From NCBI GenBank assembly GCA_022925895.1, contig JAKSYS010000082.1:62001-126000 (forward strand): DNA of 64,000 bases, given 5' to 3'. This DNA comes from Fragilaria crotonensis (Eukaryota; Bacillariophyta; Fragilariophyceae; Fragilariales; Fragilariaceae). The translations under genes and the position numbers were made by a program. Under the pieces are notes generated by a model that searched no databases, was not told the DNA's origin, and was given only the letters and a program-made list of their open reading frames with translations. Shown piece after piece: positions 1 to 11,820 of this stretch; position 1 is the first letter of the stretch, and every line of letters begins with the position of its first letter.

Positions 1-2622
1 TCGTCCAGCGTAGCTTCTGAGAACATCAAGGCCGACGATGGATGGTGAGCTGGGTCCTGGAACATTGCATAAGGGCGGTGGTGAACTGGGGCAAGAGGAT
101 TCAAATGCCTTAGGGGTGGTTCAGGAAAAAGTGGGGGTAGCATCCGGACTGGTTGTTGAGTTGCTGCTTTGGGTAGCTCATTAAGTGCCTCCAAAATTGG
201 GTTAGTTGCTGTTTCTTCCACAAATTCCTCTTCAATGCTTTCAATGATCATGGGTTCTGGCATGATTTCAACTTCTGGTAAGACTTCAGGGTCAGGAACA
301 GGGTCAGAAGCAGGGTAAAAGTTAACAGATGGCTTAGTTGGTGAATTATCACTGGGGGAGTAATAATTTTCACCAACATCAGCACAATCAGGTCAGGGAA
401 GAGGGGTAAATCTTCCAATTTGATAGGAACAGGATGCTGGACACTCAAGGAAGTGGAGGAAAGGCTGGGATCAGTGGGATTGTGGGCTCTGTAGGCACAC
501 TGGGGTGGACTGGATTGGATCGCCGTACCGTCCACGACAGTAAACTCGACAGTATCATCATCATCACAGTACGATTCCAAGGCCTTTTCTTCAGCAGTTA
601 GGGGCCGCGTGGTGCAAAGTGGACAAAGGGTCGATATCAAACGAGTCATCGGTAGGCGAAGCGGGCTGGGAAAATGGTCGAGTGGATGCGTCATCGGCAG
701 AATGGTCATTGACGTTGGGACGCGGGGACGGTGTCTCGGGATAACACGGACTGTAAATACGGCGGTTGTCGGGGACTGTGGCGCTGACGCGAAGGGAGTT
801 TGGACGGAATCCGGGTTTCGGCACAAAATTACGAGTCCCGAGTTCAGCACTGCGGTCATGACACGTCATAGTTTTCGTTCGCGAGGCTGCAGAGTTGTCG
901 ACGTCCACCAATACGCGCGGGGGCGAGGGAAAATTTTGAACAGTCATTTCTCGAGAACCATCTGTCGGAATTCGCTCAAATTTGGCCAGGATGTCGACCA
1001 TACGGTGTGCTGGCGGCACGGAGTGTGAGTTTTGTTGCCCGATTACGCTGCGAACGAGGATGAGCAAATCAAGAATGGGCATCAACTGTTCATCTCCAGT
1101 CATCTTGATGGCAATTATGACAAGGTCTTCAAGGTCCTCATGATGCTGTAGAAAGCCAGTAAACTCAGTGAGGGTTGGAGTATAACCGAAGGAAGCAATT
1201 CTGTGGGTAAAAGTGGCGATTTCTGACTCCAGGCCAGGATGACTGGGGTGGATGAGTGTGGGAGGTTCTTTGGATTCTCCCTGGCACTGTTGTTGCTTTC
1301 TGGTTGAGGGAGGCTGATACTTTGATGGTGAAGGATGGAAGGGAAGGTTAAAAAGATGAGCAAAGAGACAGTCATGGAGATCTTTGCAGGTCTTCTGAAG
1401 GGTGGAGAAGCCAGATGGATTCATGCACCCGGGAGCTTGAAAAATTGGATTGTGAGCAGGTTGGGCAAAGTTGGTCAAGGTGGTAACTTTTGCGGTAGGA
1501 ATGCTTGGAGTGTTGGCTCTGGACTTGTAGGTGAGCGTGGGAGGCGAATTTGGAGCTTTCTGGGGCGTTTTCAAGTCGTTCGTATCATCGGTGAGATCGA
1601 TTACGTTGTGTTTGTTGGGGTTAGTGCGGCGCTTGGCGGCAGTAGTAGTGTGCTCCTCTGTAGTAATAACATCAGTAGGTCCAATGTTATTGCTCATAAC
1701 ATTGGTAGATGCAGCAGGTAAGGTAGTTGGACCGTTTTTGTTTGTAGTTTCGCCCATTTTGTTGTAGTAGTTGTCCATGGTAGTTGTGGTTGTAGTGGTC
1801 TGCATCTTTGCAGCCTTCTTGGTGGTAGAAGTAGCCCTGTGGCTAACTTTAGTGTCCTGCTGTGGTGGAGCTGCAAAGCCTGCTGCTTGCGCTCGTCAGG
1901 GTGGAGGTTGCGATCCTCTTCAATAATATCATCGATGTCGTCGGAGGTTAACTTGCAGACGTCAAAATAGGCGGGACCTTTCTCAGAGGTGCGCCTCTTC
2001 TTCTTGTTGTTTGGGAGATCCTGATCGTCATCAGGGTAGTGGTTGGAGAAGGGATGTAACGGACACGGGAGGAGCTTGGATTTCTTCGGAGATCCATAGG
2101 CTAGGCACCTTTGTAGAGGGCGGGATGGGTGGGCGTGTCAGGAGGGACAGGAGATGCGCCGAGTTCGGCGGGGTAGTCGACGTTAGCGTCGAACGCGTCA
2201 GGGTTAGCGCCTTTGGAGGCGGACCTAGAGGCGCGAGGGGCAAGGGAGGGCGGAGGTAAGTTCTGCATGGTGGACTTAAAAAGTTCTGTTGCCTTCAAGG
2301 GTGAGTTTAAATCCGTTGCTGGCGAATCCAAAAGGCGAGGGAAATTAATAGCAGTTAAGCGTAGGTTCTTAACGGCCGTAGGTAGATTCGACCAATGATC
2401 GGAGACATTGGTCGAGTATTTTTCCTCGACGGTAGAGCCTTGGACCGGTGGTACGAGGCGAGCAACCATGACAGTATTCGTGTGATCGGTACGCGAGTAC
2501 TGGCCGACGGTAGACTTAAGGTTAGTAGGACCTAGAAGTCTGCCGTCGGACTTGACGGGAGAGGAAGCGAACGTGACGGATCGTCCAGCTTTGGGCGTAG
2601 GAGTCCTGAAGATGTGGACCAT
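1..2622 (-). other. Broken minus-strand coding block of unknown family (continues off left edge)
   Basis: Long minus-strand open stretches cover 2622-2101, about 2100-1860, 1805-591 and 590-1, lying in different frames. The encoded residues are Pro/Ser/Thr-rich and acidic, with a poly-Thr run, a short basic patch (NNKKKRR) and a hydrophobic acid motif (VIDLTDD) resembling a SUMO-interacting motif. No enzyme domain is recognisable. The block starts just inside an LTR-like sequence at 2640-2900, so a gag-like or other retroelement product is possible, but a decayed host gene with introns fits too. Treated as a fossil with a few breaks. Family and function are not known. Confidence 0.35.
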
Positions 2623-2639
2623 GATGGTAGATTTGTTGT

Positions 2640-2905
2640 TACAAATATGTAGAAGATGTAGAACTAAGTAGTAAAGGCCTTTACTGTTTTTGGTTTGTGG
2701 AAATTATAAGTTAAAATGTAGATGAAAAATGAAAGTGAGATCTCCAATATTAGTTGGAGTCTCACAAAAGTTATGTTGCTTTAATCCCACTTGTTGAGTG
2801 GTGTTTGAGTTATGAATCCCATAGTAAAAGTTGTGTTGTCAATAAAATTGACAACATAACAGATTTGAATACTTAGGGAAACTCAGGGCAACATGATTTA
2901 AATTC
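2640..2905 (-). repeat. Possible LTR-like or terminal sequence with a perfect 10-bp hairpin
   Basis: This AT-rich stretch lies directly upstream of the minus-strand coding block. It contains a perfect inverted repeat, TGTTGTCAAT at 2834-2843 and ATTGACAACA at 2847-2856, around a 3-base loop. Read on the minus strand it begins TGTT, as many LTRs do. No second copy was found in the window, because the left end is cut off, so the LTR reading is an inference. Confidence 0.25.
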
Positions 2906-3469
2906 CTTGTGTGGTCGCGGGATCCAGAGTTCTGATTCGCAGAACTACTGGCACGAGTCACGGACAGACGAAGGAAAATAAAGGACTGTCTACCGTATTA
3001 CCGTATGGTATTTAACCTTACAGTAATTACGAGTGACAGTGTGACAGAGTGACAGTAGATCTCTAACAATACCAGGTATCGAACGACTGGAGTACTGATA
3101 GTACCTGGTATGCTATTTAAGTAAACTACTATACCGGTACTTGTTCAACGCTATGATGTTCAAAACGTACGAGTTGTTTGATAACTGTCTTGTTCGTTTC
3201 GAAGGTAAATGACGGTTTCGCTACATTGAGTGAATAGATCGAAATTTCTCGTTTTGTAGGACCACTCCGAGAACCAAACACAATGACGGGGAGGCGGGTG
3301 GGTGTTCGTGCCGTGTTCGCTAGAATTTATGTATACCTTTATCTATGAATATTCAATATATCGTCTCGAAGAGAATGAAGGCCCATCTCGCCTTTTGGTT
3401 CCCAAAGAAGAGCAGCAGATAACCATTCTGAGGGGTTTGTTCACTTGATTCCATCCTCTCTCTATCACC
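2906..3469. other. Intergenic, upstream of the V-ATPase gene
   Basis: No gene is visible. It holds short GTAC-rich motifs typical of spacers in this window (about 3040-3150). The last 150 bases should contain the V-ATPase promoter and 5' UTR, but no defined promoter element could be assigned. Confidence 0.5.
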
Positions 3470-3541
3470 ATGGCAACCTTCGCTCCCCAATCTGGTCCGG
3501 GGGGACATGACGACTTTCAACATTCTCCATGGGTTCGTTGA
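3470..3541 (+). promoter_or_regulatory. Overlapping upstream ORF (23 codons) at the V-ATPase d start
   Basis: An ATG at 3470 in a strong context (caccATGg) opens a 23-codon frame ending at 3541. It overlaps, out of frame, the start chosen for V-ATPase subunit d at 3507. It could be a translation-damping uORF. Alternatively it is the true start and the six-G run at 3498-3503 carries one extra base: with five Gs this ATG would run in frame into the V-ATPase protein. Confidence 0.4.
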
Positions 3542-4884
3542 GGCATTGGTTCGTGGAATGAGAAATTCTTTCCTTGCTGATTCCGATTATCATCATTTGA
3601 CCCAGTGCGAGTCGTTGGAGGATGTGAAGCTCAACCTCACCGAAAGTGACTATGCTGAAGCATTGGCGGACATGGGATCTATTTCTCCAAATGAATTGCA
3701 GAAGCAGGCGATTGAGAAGGTACGGGGTGGTACTATTGTCGCTACGGTCATTCCTGTTTTTGTTGGAATTTGCCATTTCTAGCAAGCTTTCCAATTTATA
3801 TCTTGTTTCGTGTTGATCCAAGTGGGGATTTCTCCCCACATTTGGATTTGTCACCATCAGCGTAATTTTCTGCAAGAGTCAGGCATGCTCTTCATGGATC
3901 ATGTTCTCTCGGGATACCCTCGGCCTGCTATCAGTCGTTCTAACGTTTCTTCTTCTTTGTTCTTAGCTCGTTTGCGAGTTCCAATACTTGAGAACCCAGT
4001 CAGTTGAACCACTTTCTCAATTCCTTGATTTTATCACCTACGAGTATATGATTGAGAATGTCATGCTCTTGCTCAAGGGAACACTTTCTGGTCGTGATAT
4101 TAACGAACTCATCGAACAGTGCCACCCTCTTGGTATGTTCAAGGAGTCTACGATGCGAAGTATCCCAACTTTCGAGAATAGCTCCAAAGGATACAACGAT
4201 CTCTACCAAACCGTGCTTGTCGACACTCCTGTTGGGAAGTACTTCGCCCAGTTCTTGCAGGAGGCATCTCAGATTGGGGACAGTCGTCAGGTACTCCAAG
4301 AGGTGGAGATTGAAATTATCAAGTCGTCTCTCATCAAGTACTGGCTTGAAGATTTCTACCAGTATGTCATGAAGCTCGGAGGTGACACCGCTACGATCAT
4401 GGGCGAAATCTTGCGTGTACGCGCAGATACTAATGCGATCAACATCACTCTCAATTCCTTCGGCACACCTCTCAACGAGCCGGGCATGCGTACATCGGAC
4501 CGCAAGCGACTCTACCCAGCAGTTGGCCACCTCTATCCTTGTGGAACTGCCATGTTGACTGATGTCTGTGACGAAGACGAACTCGGGAAAGTCTTGGAAC
4601 TCTTCCCGCAATACTCGACTATTTGGAACGTCCACTCTGCCGGTGGTGGAGAGAAGAGCATTGACGATGCCTTTTACGAACGCGATGTGCAAATGCTTGA
4701 GTTGGCCTTCGAAGGTCAGTTCCATTTCGGTGTTTTCTACGCTTACGTCAAGCTTAAGGAGCAAGAAATCCGCAACATGGTCTGGATCACTGAGTGTATC
4801 CTTCAAGCCCAGAAAGACGAGATCAATAAGTTTGTGCCAGTCTTCAGCCAGCATGCTCCTTGGAGAATGACGAAGCGTCGGTAA
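3507..4884 (+). CDS. ATP6V0D: V-type H+-ATPase subunit d (V0 sector)
   Basis: Subunit d is the cytosolic cap of the V0 ring and couples the V1 central stalk to proton transport across vacuolar and endomembranes. Two exons are placed, 3507-3719 and 3967-4884, with a 247-bp GT-AG phase-0 intron, giving 376 aa (family about 345-355). Conserved family blocks are visible: TFNILHGFVEALVRG near the N-terminus, the QCESLEDVKLNL segment, FLDFITYEYMI just after the intron, the CHPLGMF motif, LVDTPVGKYF, and INSFGTPL, QFHFGVFYAYVKLKEQEIRN and VWITECI towards the C-terminus. The last about 15 residues (QHAPWRMTKRR) extend beyond animal and yeast homologues. The start at 3507 fits the family N-terminus, but see the overlapping upstream ATG at 3470. 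An alternative start inside exon 2 would drop the conserved first 71 residues and is rejected. Confidence 0.95.
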
Positions 4885-5701
4885 ATACTAACCTGCGGAG
4901 AAGTAGATGGAAACCAGATGCCCTCAGTAGTGTCTGAAGATTGATTACTAGAAAAATCTTCAAGTTATCGTTCCAAATTCTTGTGTGAAGCGTGAAGCCA
5001 GAATGAGGAACTTGTGATTCGAAAATTCTTTGTGACGAGAAACCGAACTTGGCATTGATTAGCGAGATCAGGATGGTGGATAGTCAATCAGAACAATTGG
5101 CATGTAACTATATTTGCAATAAACCTACGATGTGGCTACTGCATCGATCTTTTCTCTTTGCTCTTTATTACACTAGTCATACTACTACCGGTAGTACTAC
5201 AGTACTAGATACTGATGACTCCGGAATCCAAGTTTTCTTATGCATACGCCATTGGGTGGAACGTGGAACTGGAGTTCATGCTGTACGTGACACGAGAACC
5301 GGTATCACGTACAAGTACAGTACCTCGTTCTCCAGAGGCAGAGCTCGCACTGCACGAGACTCCAGATTACCGGTACAAGGACAGGCGTCTCACAGGCTTG
5401 AGGAGCCTTGAATGCATAAAAATGCATAGCAAGCACAGACTCTGATTTAAAGAACGGAATCTGGATATACATACGTCGGCCAGACCATGGAGGAATCTTG
5501 TTTCTACGGTAAAAATGATACAACGACGTACAGCCCTGTACGAATTAGCACTGGTCTTTTTGATTTTTCTCAACTGGCACCCTCGCTCGGCTGCTCCTGC
5601 CAACAACAACCGTCCGAAAACCAACAACAACGACGGAGGAGTGAGGCTCTCCTACGGGCCTTCCTTCCCTTTCTTTCATTAAATCTATATTATTCGCCAA
5701 G
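4885..5701. other. Intergenic spacer between V-ATPase d and AP-1 gamma
   Basis: No convincing gene. Short GTAC/CCGGTA palindromic words are dense around 5165-5220 and 5290-5380. The CT-rich stretch just before 5702 is probably the AP-1 gamma 5' UTR and promoter. Confidence 0.5.
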
Positions 5702-8700
5702 ATGTCGATGAAACTAAGAGATTTGATCCGTAAGGTCCGCGCCTGCAAAACGGCTTCGGAGGAGCGCGCGGTCATCGCCAAAGAGTCAGCAATGATTCGC
5801 ACTGCCATTCGGGAGGAGCAAGAACATTACCGTCATCGCAATGTTGCTAAGCTTCTCTTTATGCACATGCTGGGTGAGTTTGTTTTGAGTGAAAGACATG
5901 CGTCATTGGGAACATTGGAAACCTCGCTCCATCGTTGTGGAAGGTAGAACTTCAGATCGTTTTGAGTCATCAGTATATGGATTCCACTTGAATATGAAAT
6001 TCCCTTTATTTTGTCTAATTACAAGTTTATCCGTTGCAGGTTATCCAACTCATTTTGGTCAACTGGAGTGCATGAAACTGACTGCCTCCCCTCACTTCCC
6101 TGAAAAGCGCATTGGATACCTCGGCATGATGTTGTTGCTTACTGAGGATGCTGATGTGCTGATGCTCTCTACGAACTCGCTCAAGAACGATCTTAACTCG
6201 GAGAATAGGTTTGTCGCTGGTCTTTCTCTTTGTGCGATTGGAAATCTTGCCACCGCCGACATGTCGCGTGATTTAGCGCCTGAGGTTGATAAGCACTTGA
6301 AATCCACCACTCCATACTTGCGAAAGAAGGCATGCCTCGCAATGTCTCGTTGTCTCACTAAGTGCCCAGAGATGATTGAAGACTTTGTCGACCGCGTCGC
6401 CCTTCTCCTCAAAGACAAGAGCCATGGTGTTCTAATCACGGTAGTCCAGCTGATGACTCAAATTTTGCTGATTGATAACCAAACTGCTGGCGAGGAGGGG
6501 TACGAAGATCTCTCGGAGACTCCGTGCCGCGTAGCATTCTTACGCCTGGTTCCGGTTCTCGTCAAATTGCTCCGCAATTTGCTGAGCCAGGGTTACTCTC
6601 CGGAGCATGATGTTGGTGGCATCTCTGATCCATTTTTACAGGTGCAGATTCTCACTGTGCTTCGCTTGCTTGGAACTGGAAACGAAGAAGCCTCTGAGGA
6701 GATGAATGACGTTCTCGCCCAAGTCGCAACCAACACCGAGACATCCAAGAATGCCGGCAACGCCATTCTCTACGAATGTGTGCAAACGATTATGGCTATC
6801 GAAAGTGAGGATTCATTGCGGGTCCTTGCGATCAATATTCTTGGACGGTTCTTGCTCAATCGAGACAACAACATTAGATACGTTGCATTGAATACTCTCG
6901 CAAAATGCATCGTGGATCAAAAGAGCCGAGGAGAAGATGCCGAGGAAACTGCCAATAGTGCTGCTGCTGCGCTTCAGCGCCATCGTACCACCGTTGTTGA
7001 CTGTTTGAAAGATCCCGATGTCAGTATCCGACAACGCGCCCTTGAGTTGATTTACCACTTGGTCAACTCTGAAAACGTTGAAAATTTGACTTCCGAGCTT
7101 CTCAATTACCTAGTGCTCTGCCCACGCGAACATCGTTCTGATATCTGTGACCGAATTCTTCGTGTTGTCGATCGATTCAGCCCAGATGATCGGTGGAGAA
7201 TCGATACTCTCATCACCATGCTCACGATTGCCGGACGAGAAACAAGTCGTGACGTGCAAAGTGCCACGATTGTCTACATTTCCCGTGCTTCTCAGGATGT
7301 TCAAGCGTACGCTACCCACAAGTTGGCGAAGGCGATTCGCGACGACGATGGCACTCAGCGTGGTCTCCTCAACGTTGGTATTTGGTGTATCGGTGAATTC
7401 GGCGATTTGGTTCTTGCACCTTACACCTACGTTCCGCCTTCAAGCTCAGGAGCATTGGGCGAAGTGAGCGATGCTGCCAATGGTACCTCCCCATCCAGTA
7501 TCTCTTTCATGGGTCTGGATCCAACGTCCGTTGTAAACTTGGTTGAGCATGTAATGACAAGGCATTCCTGTGTTGCGGAAGTGAAGGAGCGATGTCTCAC
7601 TTGCTTTGCAAAGCTGAGTGATCGTTTCGCTAACGCTGGGGACCCAAGTGCTGTTGAAAGGCTAGAAGCTCTTGTTCGTAAGAGCAAAACCTCGCACGCT
7701 TTGGAGATGCAACTTCGAGCATGTGAGTACGATGCCCTCCTCATGGCTGCAAAAGGAATTCTCCCGCCAAAGAGTACAGGCGGAGACGATCTATTTGGAG
7801 TTTCTGATGGTGCTACTATCAGCCCAGGCATCATCAGCGCAGCGAAAGAGGCGCTAACACGCATGCCGATAGTTGACCTTAAGGTGCTGCAAAAGAAGAA
7901 GCAAGCTGATGACTTTTACGATGACATGGGTAGTGGTGCTGCCACCAAACCTGTTGCAGTCAAGCAGAAGGGCGGTGGTGATCTGTTGGATCTCGCCGAC
8001 ATTTTCGGAGGTGGTGCTCCAACCTCTGTTCCGAATGGAACTACGTCTCTGCCGTCGAGTGATCTCGATCTTCTTTCGGATATTTTCTCGGCGCCTCCTG
8101 TTGCAGCTCCATCGGTGCCGCAATCCGGCGCGTTTGATCCTTTCTCTTCAATGCCCGCCCCAGTTGCGACTGCTCCTGCCGCTCCAATCAATCCAATGGA
8201 TCTGTTCGGTGCACCTCCCACACCGGTCCAAACTGCACCTTCAGGAGTCGTTGATATGTTTGGCGCATCGTCTTCGTTTCCTATGGCTGCACCAGTTGTC
8301 ATGCCTGCCAATCCTATGATACCAGTTGCTCCTGCAGAGTCTATCAAGGTCCACGCCTTCGCTCATCAGGGGCTGAGTGTCGAGTTCGAATGCAGCAAGC
8401 CTGACACATGGAACAAGCAAAAGTCAACGTTGGTAGCGACTTTCACGAACACAACTGATGCTCCCATCTATGGTCTTAGCATGCAATGTGCGGTACCTAA
8501 GTACGTCACCATGGATATGCAACCGCCTACATCAACTACCGTGCCACAATCTGGAGGAAATAGCAAGGCCGTCACACAAACCATCATTGTGACGAACAGT
8601 ATGATGGGAAGCAAGAATCTGATGCTGAAACTGAAGGTGGGGTTCACTTCCAAGGGAACCAAGATAGAACACATGGCAACAGCGTCAGGCTTTCCTGCTG

Positions 8701-8711
8701 GGCTATACTGA
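5702..8711 (+). CDS. AP1G: AP-1 clathrin adaptor complex, gamma-adaptin large subunit
   Basis: Gamma-adaptin is a large subunit of the AP-1 heterotetramer, which sorts cargo into clathrin vesicles between trans-Golgi and endosomes. Two exons are placed, 5702-5873 and 6040-8711, with a 166-bp GT-AG intron inside the codon for Gly58, giving 947 aa. The N-terminal solenoid starts with [12 protein letters not shown] and contains the signature [20 protein letters not shown], then [18 protein letters not shown] and [10 protein letters not shown] low-complexity hinge (about residues 620-825) is rich in Pro/Ala/Ser with repeated LLDLADIF and DLLSDIF-like and DPF/DLF acidic-hydrophobic motifs that could bind clathrin or accessory proteins. 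The C-terminal gamma-ear domain (about 828-947) is intact and ends SGFPAGLY. The N-terminal block and the ear both fit gamma better than alpha, delta or epsilon adaptins. The stop is 64 bp from the end of the convergent methyltransferase gene. Confidence 0.96.
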
Positions 8712-8775
8712 GTCTCGCGAAGTCGGAAATGAGTACTTAGTAATTATGATGGCGGGTTCAGTACGACATAATATC

Positions 8776-9561
8776 TCAACTAGACTTCCTCTTTGCCCTG
8801 ACAATATACATAGGGTCGCTCAGACCGGGGTTGGGAGAAATGTCGTCACATCTAGGAGGCTCAAACAGACCGGAATAATGGAAAAATGAGCCAGCGATGA
8901 AGATGCGTTCCAAATCATTGGTTTGAAGCCAAATCTGGAAGGCTTTGGTGGGGAAGCAGCGGTTGCTCATGGACAGCAAGCAATTGCCTCCTGGTCTCAA
9001 GACACGACCGATTTCAGCAAAGATCTCCCTTGGCTTGTTGAGGTAGTCAACGCTTACGACGCAAGTGACTTTATCAAAGGAGGCGTCTTCGTAGGGGAAT
9101 CTCGGGTCTTCGTTAAGATCCTTGACATCGTATGAAGTCAGCTGAGGATTCTGACTAAGCTCATACTCGTTCATCCCAAGCCCAACGACCTTGCCTCCTC
9201 GCCAATCCTTTGGATAGTGGCTAACCCAAGACGAACAAATATCGAGCACGTCCTCGCCGTCCTTCAGGTGTTGCTTGTAGTAACTAGTAAGCGCACCCAC
9301 CGCAGCATCATCGATGTGGTAACAAAGGCGGGGCTGGTTGTAAAAGATTTTGTCATCCGATTCATCCATTCTTCTGAAATCGGCGTCGGTATACGGCCAA
9401 TCCGGCGGCCATTTGGGATTTTCCAAAACCTTTTCAGCCATACTTGAACCAAGTGGCCATAACTGCAGAGGATATCGAAACCCAGGAATCCGGCTTGGAA
9501 AAAAGGCTGTTGCAATATGCGTTGTGCTCAGCGTCAATAAAACCACGGTGAGAGTCCTCAT
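8776..9561 (-). CDS. Plastid-targeted SAM-dependent methyltransferase (type 11)
   Basis: Single exon, 261 aa. Residues 1-19 form a signal peptide (MRTLTVVLLTLSTTHIATA) followed by Phe20 at the predicted cleavage site, the diatom plastid-import signature. The SAM-binding motif I is the variant DICSSWVSHYP (about 107-117), then VVGLGMNEYEL, DLNEDPRFPYEDASFD (motif II region), and the post-motif RVLRPGG with SMSNRCFPTKA. This DxxSSWxSHxP form is known from cyanobacterial and plastid proteins annotated only as methyltransferases, so the substrate is unknown. The gene is tail-to-tail with AP-1 gamma (64 bp). Targeting is inferred from the presequence. Confidence 0.88.
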   Translation of the reverse strand: MRTLTVVLLTLSTTHIATAFFPSRIPGFRYPLQLWPLGSSMAEKVLENPKWPPDWPYTDADFRRMDESDDKIFYNQPRLCYHIDDAAVGALTSYYKQHLKDGEDVLDICSSWVSHYPKDWRGGKVVGLGMNEYELSQNPQLTSYDVKDLNEDPRFPYEDASFDKVTCVVSVDYLNKPREIFAEIGRVLRPGGNCLLSMSNRCFPTKAFQIWLQTNDLERIFIAGSFFHYSGLFEPPRCDDISPNPGLSDPMYIVRAKRKSS

Positions 9562-9853
9562 CGTTAGATTCTGGTCAAGGCTGAGTAAGTGAGGCCAGGT
9601 CTCGAGGGTCAGGGGTCAGGGGCATTCCCCGGATTGGATTTTTGAACGCATACGTATGTACGTCCACTATGTACCGAGTGCTACTGTATAGTGGTACACA
9701 GATACCGTCAGCAGATACGGTGCACCCCTGGAACAAGCTCCAGGAAACAACGGTTTCAAAATCTAACGGAGGAGAGCTAAATTTCTCATTTCCGGACCCA
9801 TGAAGGGAACATCCTCGCAAAACGCATTATCCTACTCCTTTTTAAATTTGCTA

Positions 9854-9856
<3 letters not shown>

Positions 9857-9884
<28 letters not shown>
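9857..9884. repeat. (GT)n microsatellite
   Basis: A run of about 13 GT dinucleotides with one interruption (TGCGTG at its left end). Confidence 0.95.
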
Positions 9885-10278
9885 CTGTTACGGAGTATGA
9901 CCACTCTGGGGTACTGTTGTACTGTTACGTGGATTACATGTACTACAGGTCTACAGTACATAAATCGACGGTAATTCATGTTGAAACGACAGTGTCTTAC
10001 TTTACTGTAGTACTGTACTGTACGTATTCAAAGTTACTGGATGGAATACTCATTGAATTCGTTGTAAAGCACAGGTTGCTTCACAAATGCTTCTTACTGT
10101 ACGTGCCATGCGATGAACTGCAATACTGGGGCATGAGCACAACAACTGTGTACTCATGTAGTAGCTTACGTAGGTAGAAGGGTACTGCATACTATATGAG
10201 AACAAAAAAGGTATGCTACTGTAGTAGGTCTTTTCCAACGGAGAGTACGACCAGTTTGGGGTTTGGGGGCATTGCGCG

Positions 10279-10326
10279 TCCTGTATCCTGTATCCTGTAT
10301 CCTGTATCCTATATCCTGTATCCTGT
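10279..10326. repeat. 7-bp tandem repeat array (TCCTGTA)
   Basis: About seven head-to-tail copies of TCCTGTA, one of them changed to TCCTATA. The array lies in otherwise unassigned spacer. Confidence 0.93.
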
Positions 10327-10380
10327 GGTATGTATTATGTATCACTACTCCGATCAGATGTGAGGAACCCACTAGTTAGT

Positions 10381-11820
10381 TTTAGTTATGTTGAGTAGCT
10401 AGTTTTTAGTTTTTATGAAACCCACAACCCACTACACCAGATACCAGGAACGAGGTACAAGAACATGAGACCATTTTGATTATAGCAAATTCAACTCAAT
10501 AGACTGGGCAGCTAACGAGAGTGTGCTTAAGAATTGCTTCTTGGACAAAAGGAAGTACTTGCTAAGTGGAAAACTGTTAGTTGGAACCCTCCACTGCGCT
10601 GTCCTCCTTTGATCAATGAGGATTGCAACCGCGTTCTTCAAGGTCCCCTTCCCACTTGGCCAACAAGAATGGGTTGAACAACTCCTCGAGCTGTCCGCGG
10701 TTTTTGGACCAAAATGAGATTTAAGTCTCGCTTTGAGTCTTCCGTTCAGGTTCCACCCCTCAATTTGCTGAACAGTTAATCCTGGTGATCAGCATTCTGT
10801 TCAAGCCTAAAAAACTGCCATTCCCCAAGTCACAGAAAAAATAGCAAACGACCTGTATCAAACCGCCTATAATTCTCCATTCACAGAACAAATGGCAAAT
10901 GACCTGTATCAGGGCCTCCTGTTGGCTCCTTTGCCAACGTAACCTACAATCCCCTCATCATTTGAATAGCTTACGTTTGAGTTAGCTCAACATATTACTG
11001 GGACATCATTTGAAGGGTGGTGATCGATGCAAAGTGTCATCTTCCACCCCAAGAACATTCCCTCAAATGTGACTTCCTCAGTCACAACACTGGAGGGTTG
11101 GTGCTGGGAACAAGTTGTAAATCAATGTGTTCATCTTCTGCTTCCACTTTGACATCTGTTTGAAGTTGGTAAGTGCAAGTGTTGCAACTTTACAGACAAC
11201 AAGGTTTTCAAAGGCAAAGGTGTTTTTGTTTTGCGGGATGTCCCCTTTCTGTTAGTAGGACGGACTTGTAATTAATAGAAAGTTGAAACCTCAGAGTGCC
11301 TGGCTGCAAAGATATGTTGCAAACGCAACCGTGATAACTTCAATGTCACTTCAAAACTTTGAACCTTGAAGACATGGGTTTTTCCAAAGGAACTAAAGGT
11401 GACGATAAATAACTTTTGGTTGCCTTGGTAAATCCAAACGGGATTGTTGCTGTTGGCACTTTCACTCATGAATCAAGTGCTATATGTGCATGACTGGTGG
11501 ATGCAACTCAGTTGTTGACTTGTACCATTTGAACAAGAGCACAAAGTGCATGGCTTCATTACTCTCAGCTTCATTGCTGTCGTGAGGATTGCCTACCGTA
11601 GTGGTATTGATCAGGATACTGAGCATTAAGTTTGAAGTATTGTTGGTGTACGCGACGGGTATGCGATAGACATTGGCTACTTTACGCTTGTTTACAACCA
11701 TGTACCTAAGTACGCCACATTCGTGGCGTAGTCCCAGATGATAGCTACTGCTATCAGGGCAGCCACTTCAGCACGCTTCAATCTAAACGGCATGTTTGAA
11801 GTGATCATGAGACGTCCTCC
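10381..11820. other. Unassigned region with a short direct repeat and weak minus-strand open frames
   Basis: Base composition here differs from the GTAC-rich spacer. A 30-bp direct repeat (10831-10860 and 10882-10911, 27 of 30 identical) is visible. Two minus-strand open frames (11272-11469 and 11480-11701) follow each other closely but match no family I recognise. They may be remnants of one decayed gene or element. Confidence 0.35.

Larger units (their letters stand above)
9562..10380. other. Intergenic spacer with microsatellites and GTAC-rich repeats
   Basis: The spacer lies upstream of the methyltransferase start. No gene is supported. It holds a GT microsatellite and a 7-bp tandem array, listed separately, and very dense TACTGTAC-like words at 9900-10030. 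Confidence 0.5.

Noticed and set aside
4000-4854. 284-codon open frame on the minus strand inside V-ATPase d
   Set aside because: It is the antisense shadow of a strongly conserved gene with no features of its own.
10279-10326. CRISPR-like or telomere-like array
   Set aside because: The array is a plain 7-bp head-to-tail microsatellite without spacers, and the unit does not match a telomere sequence.
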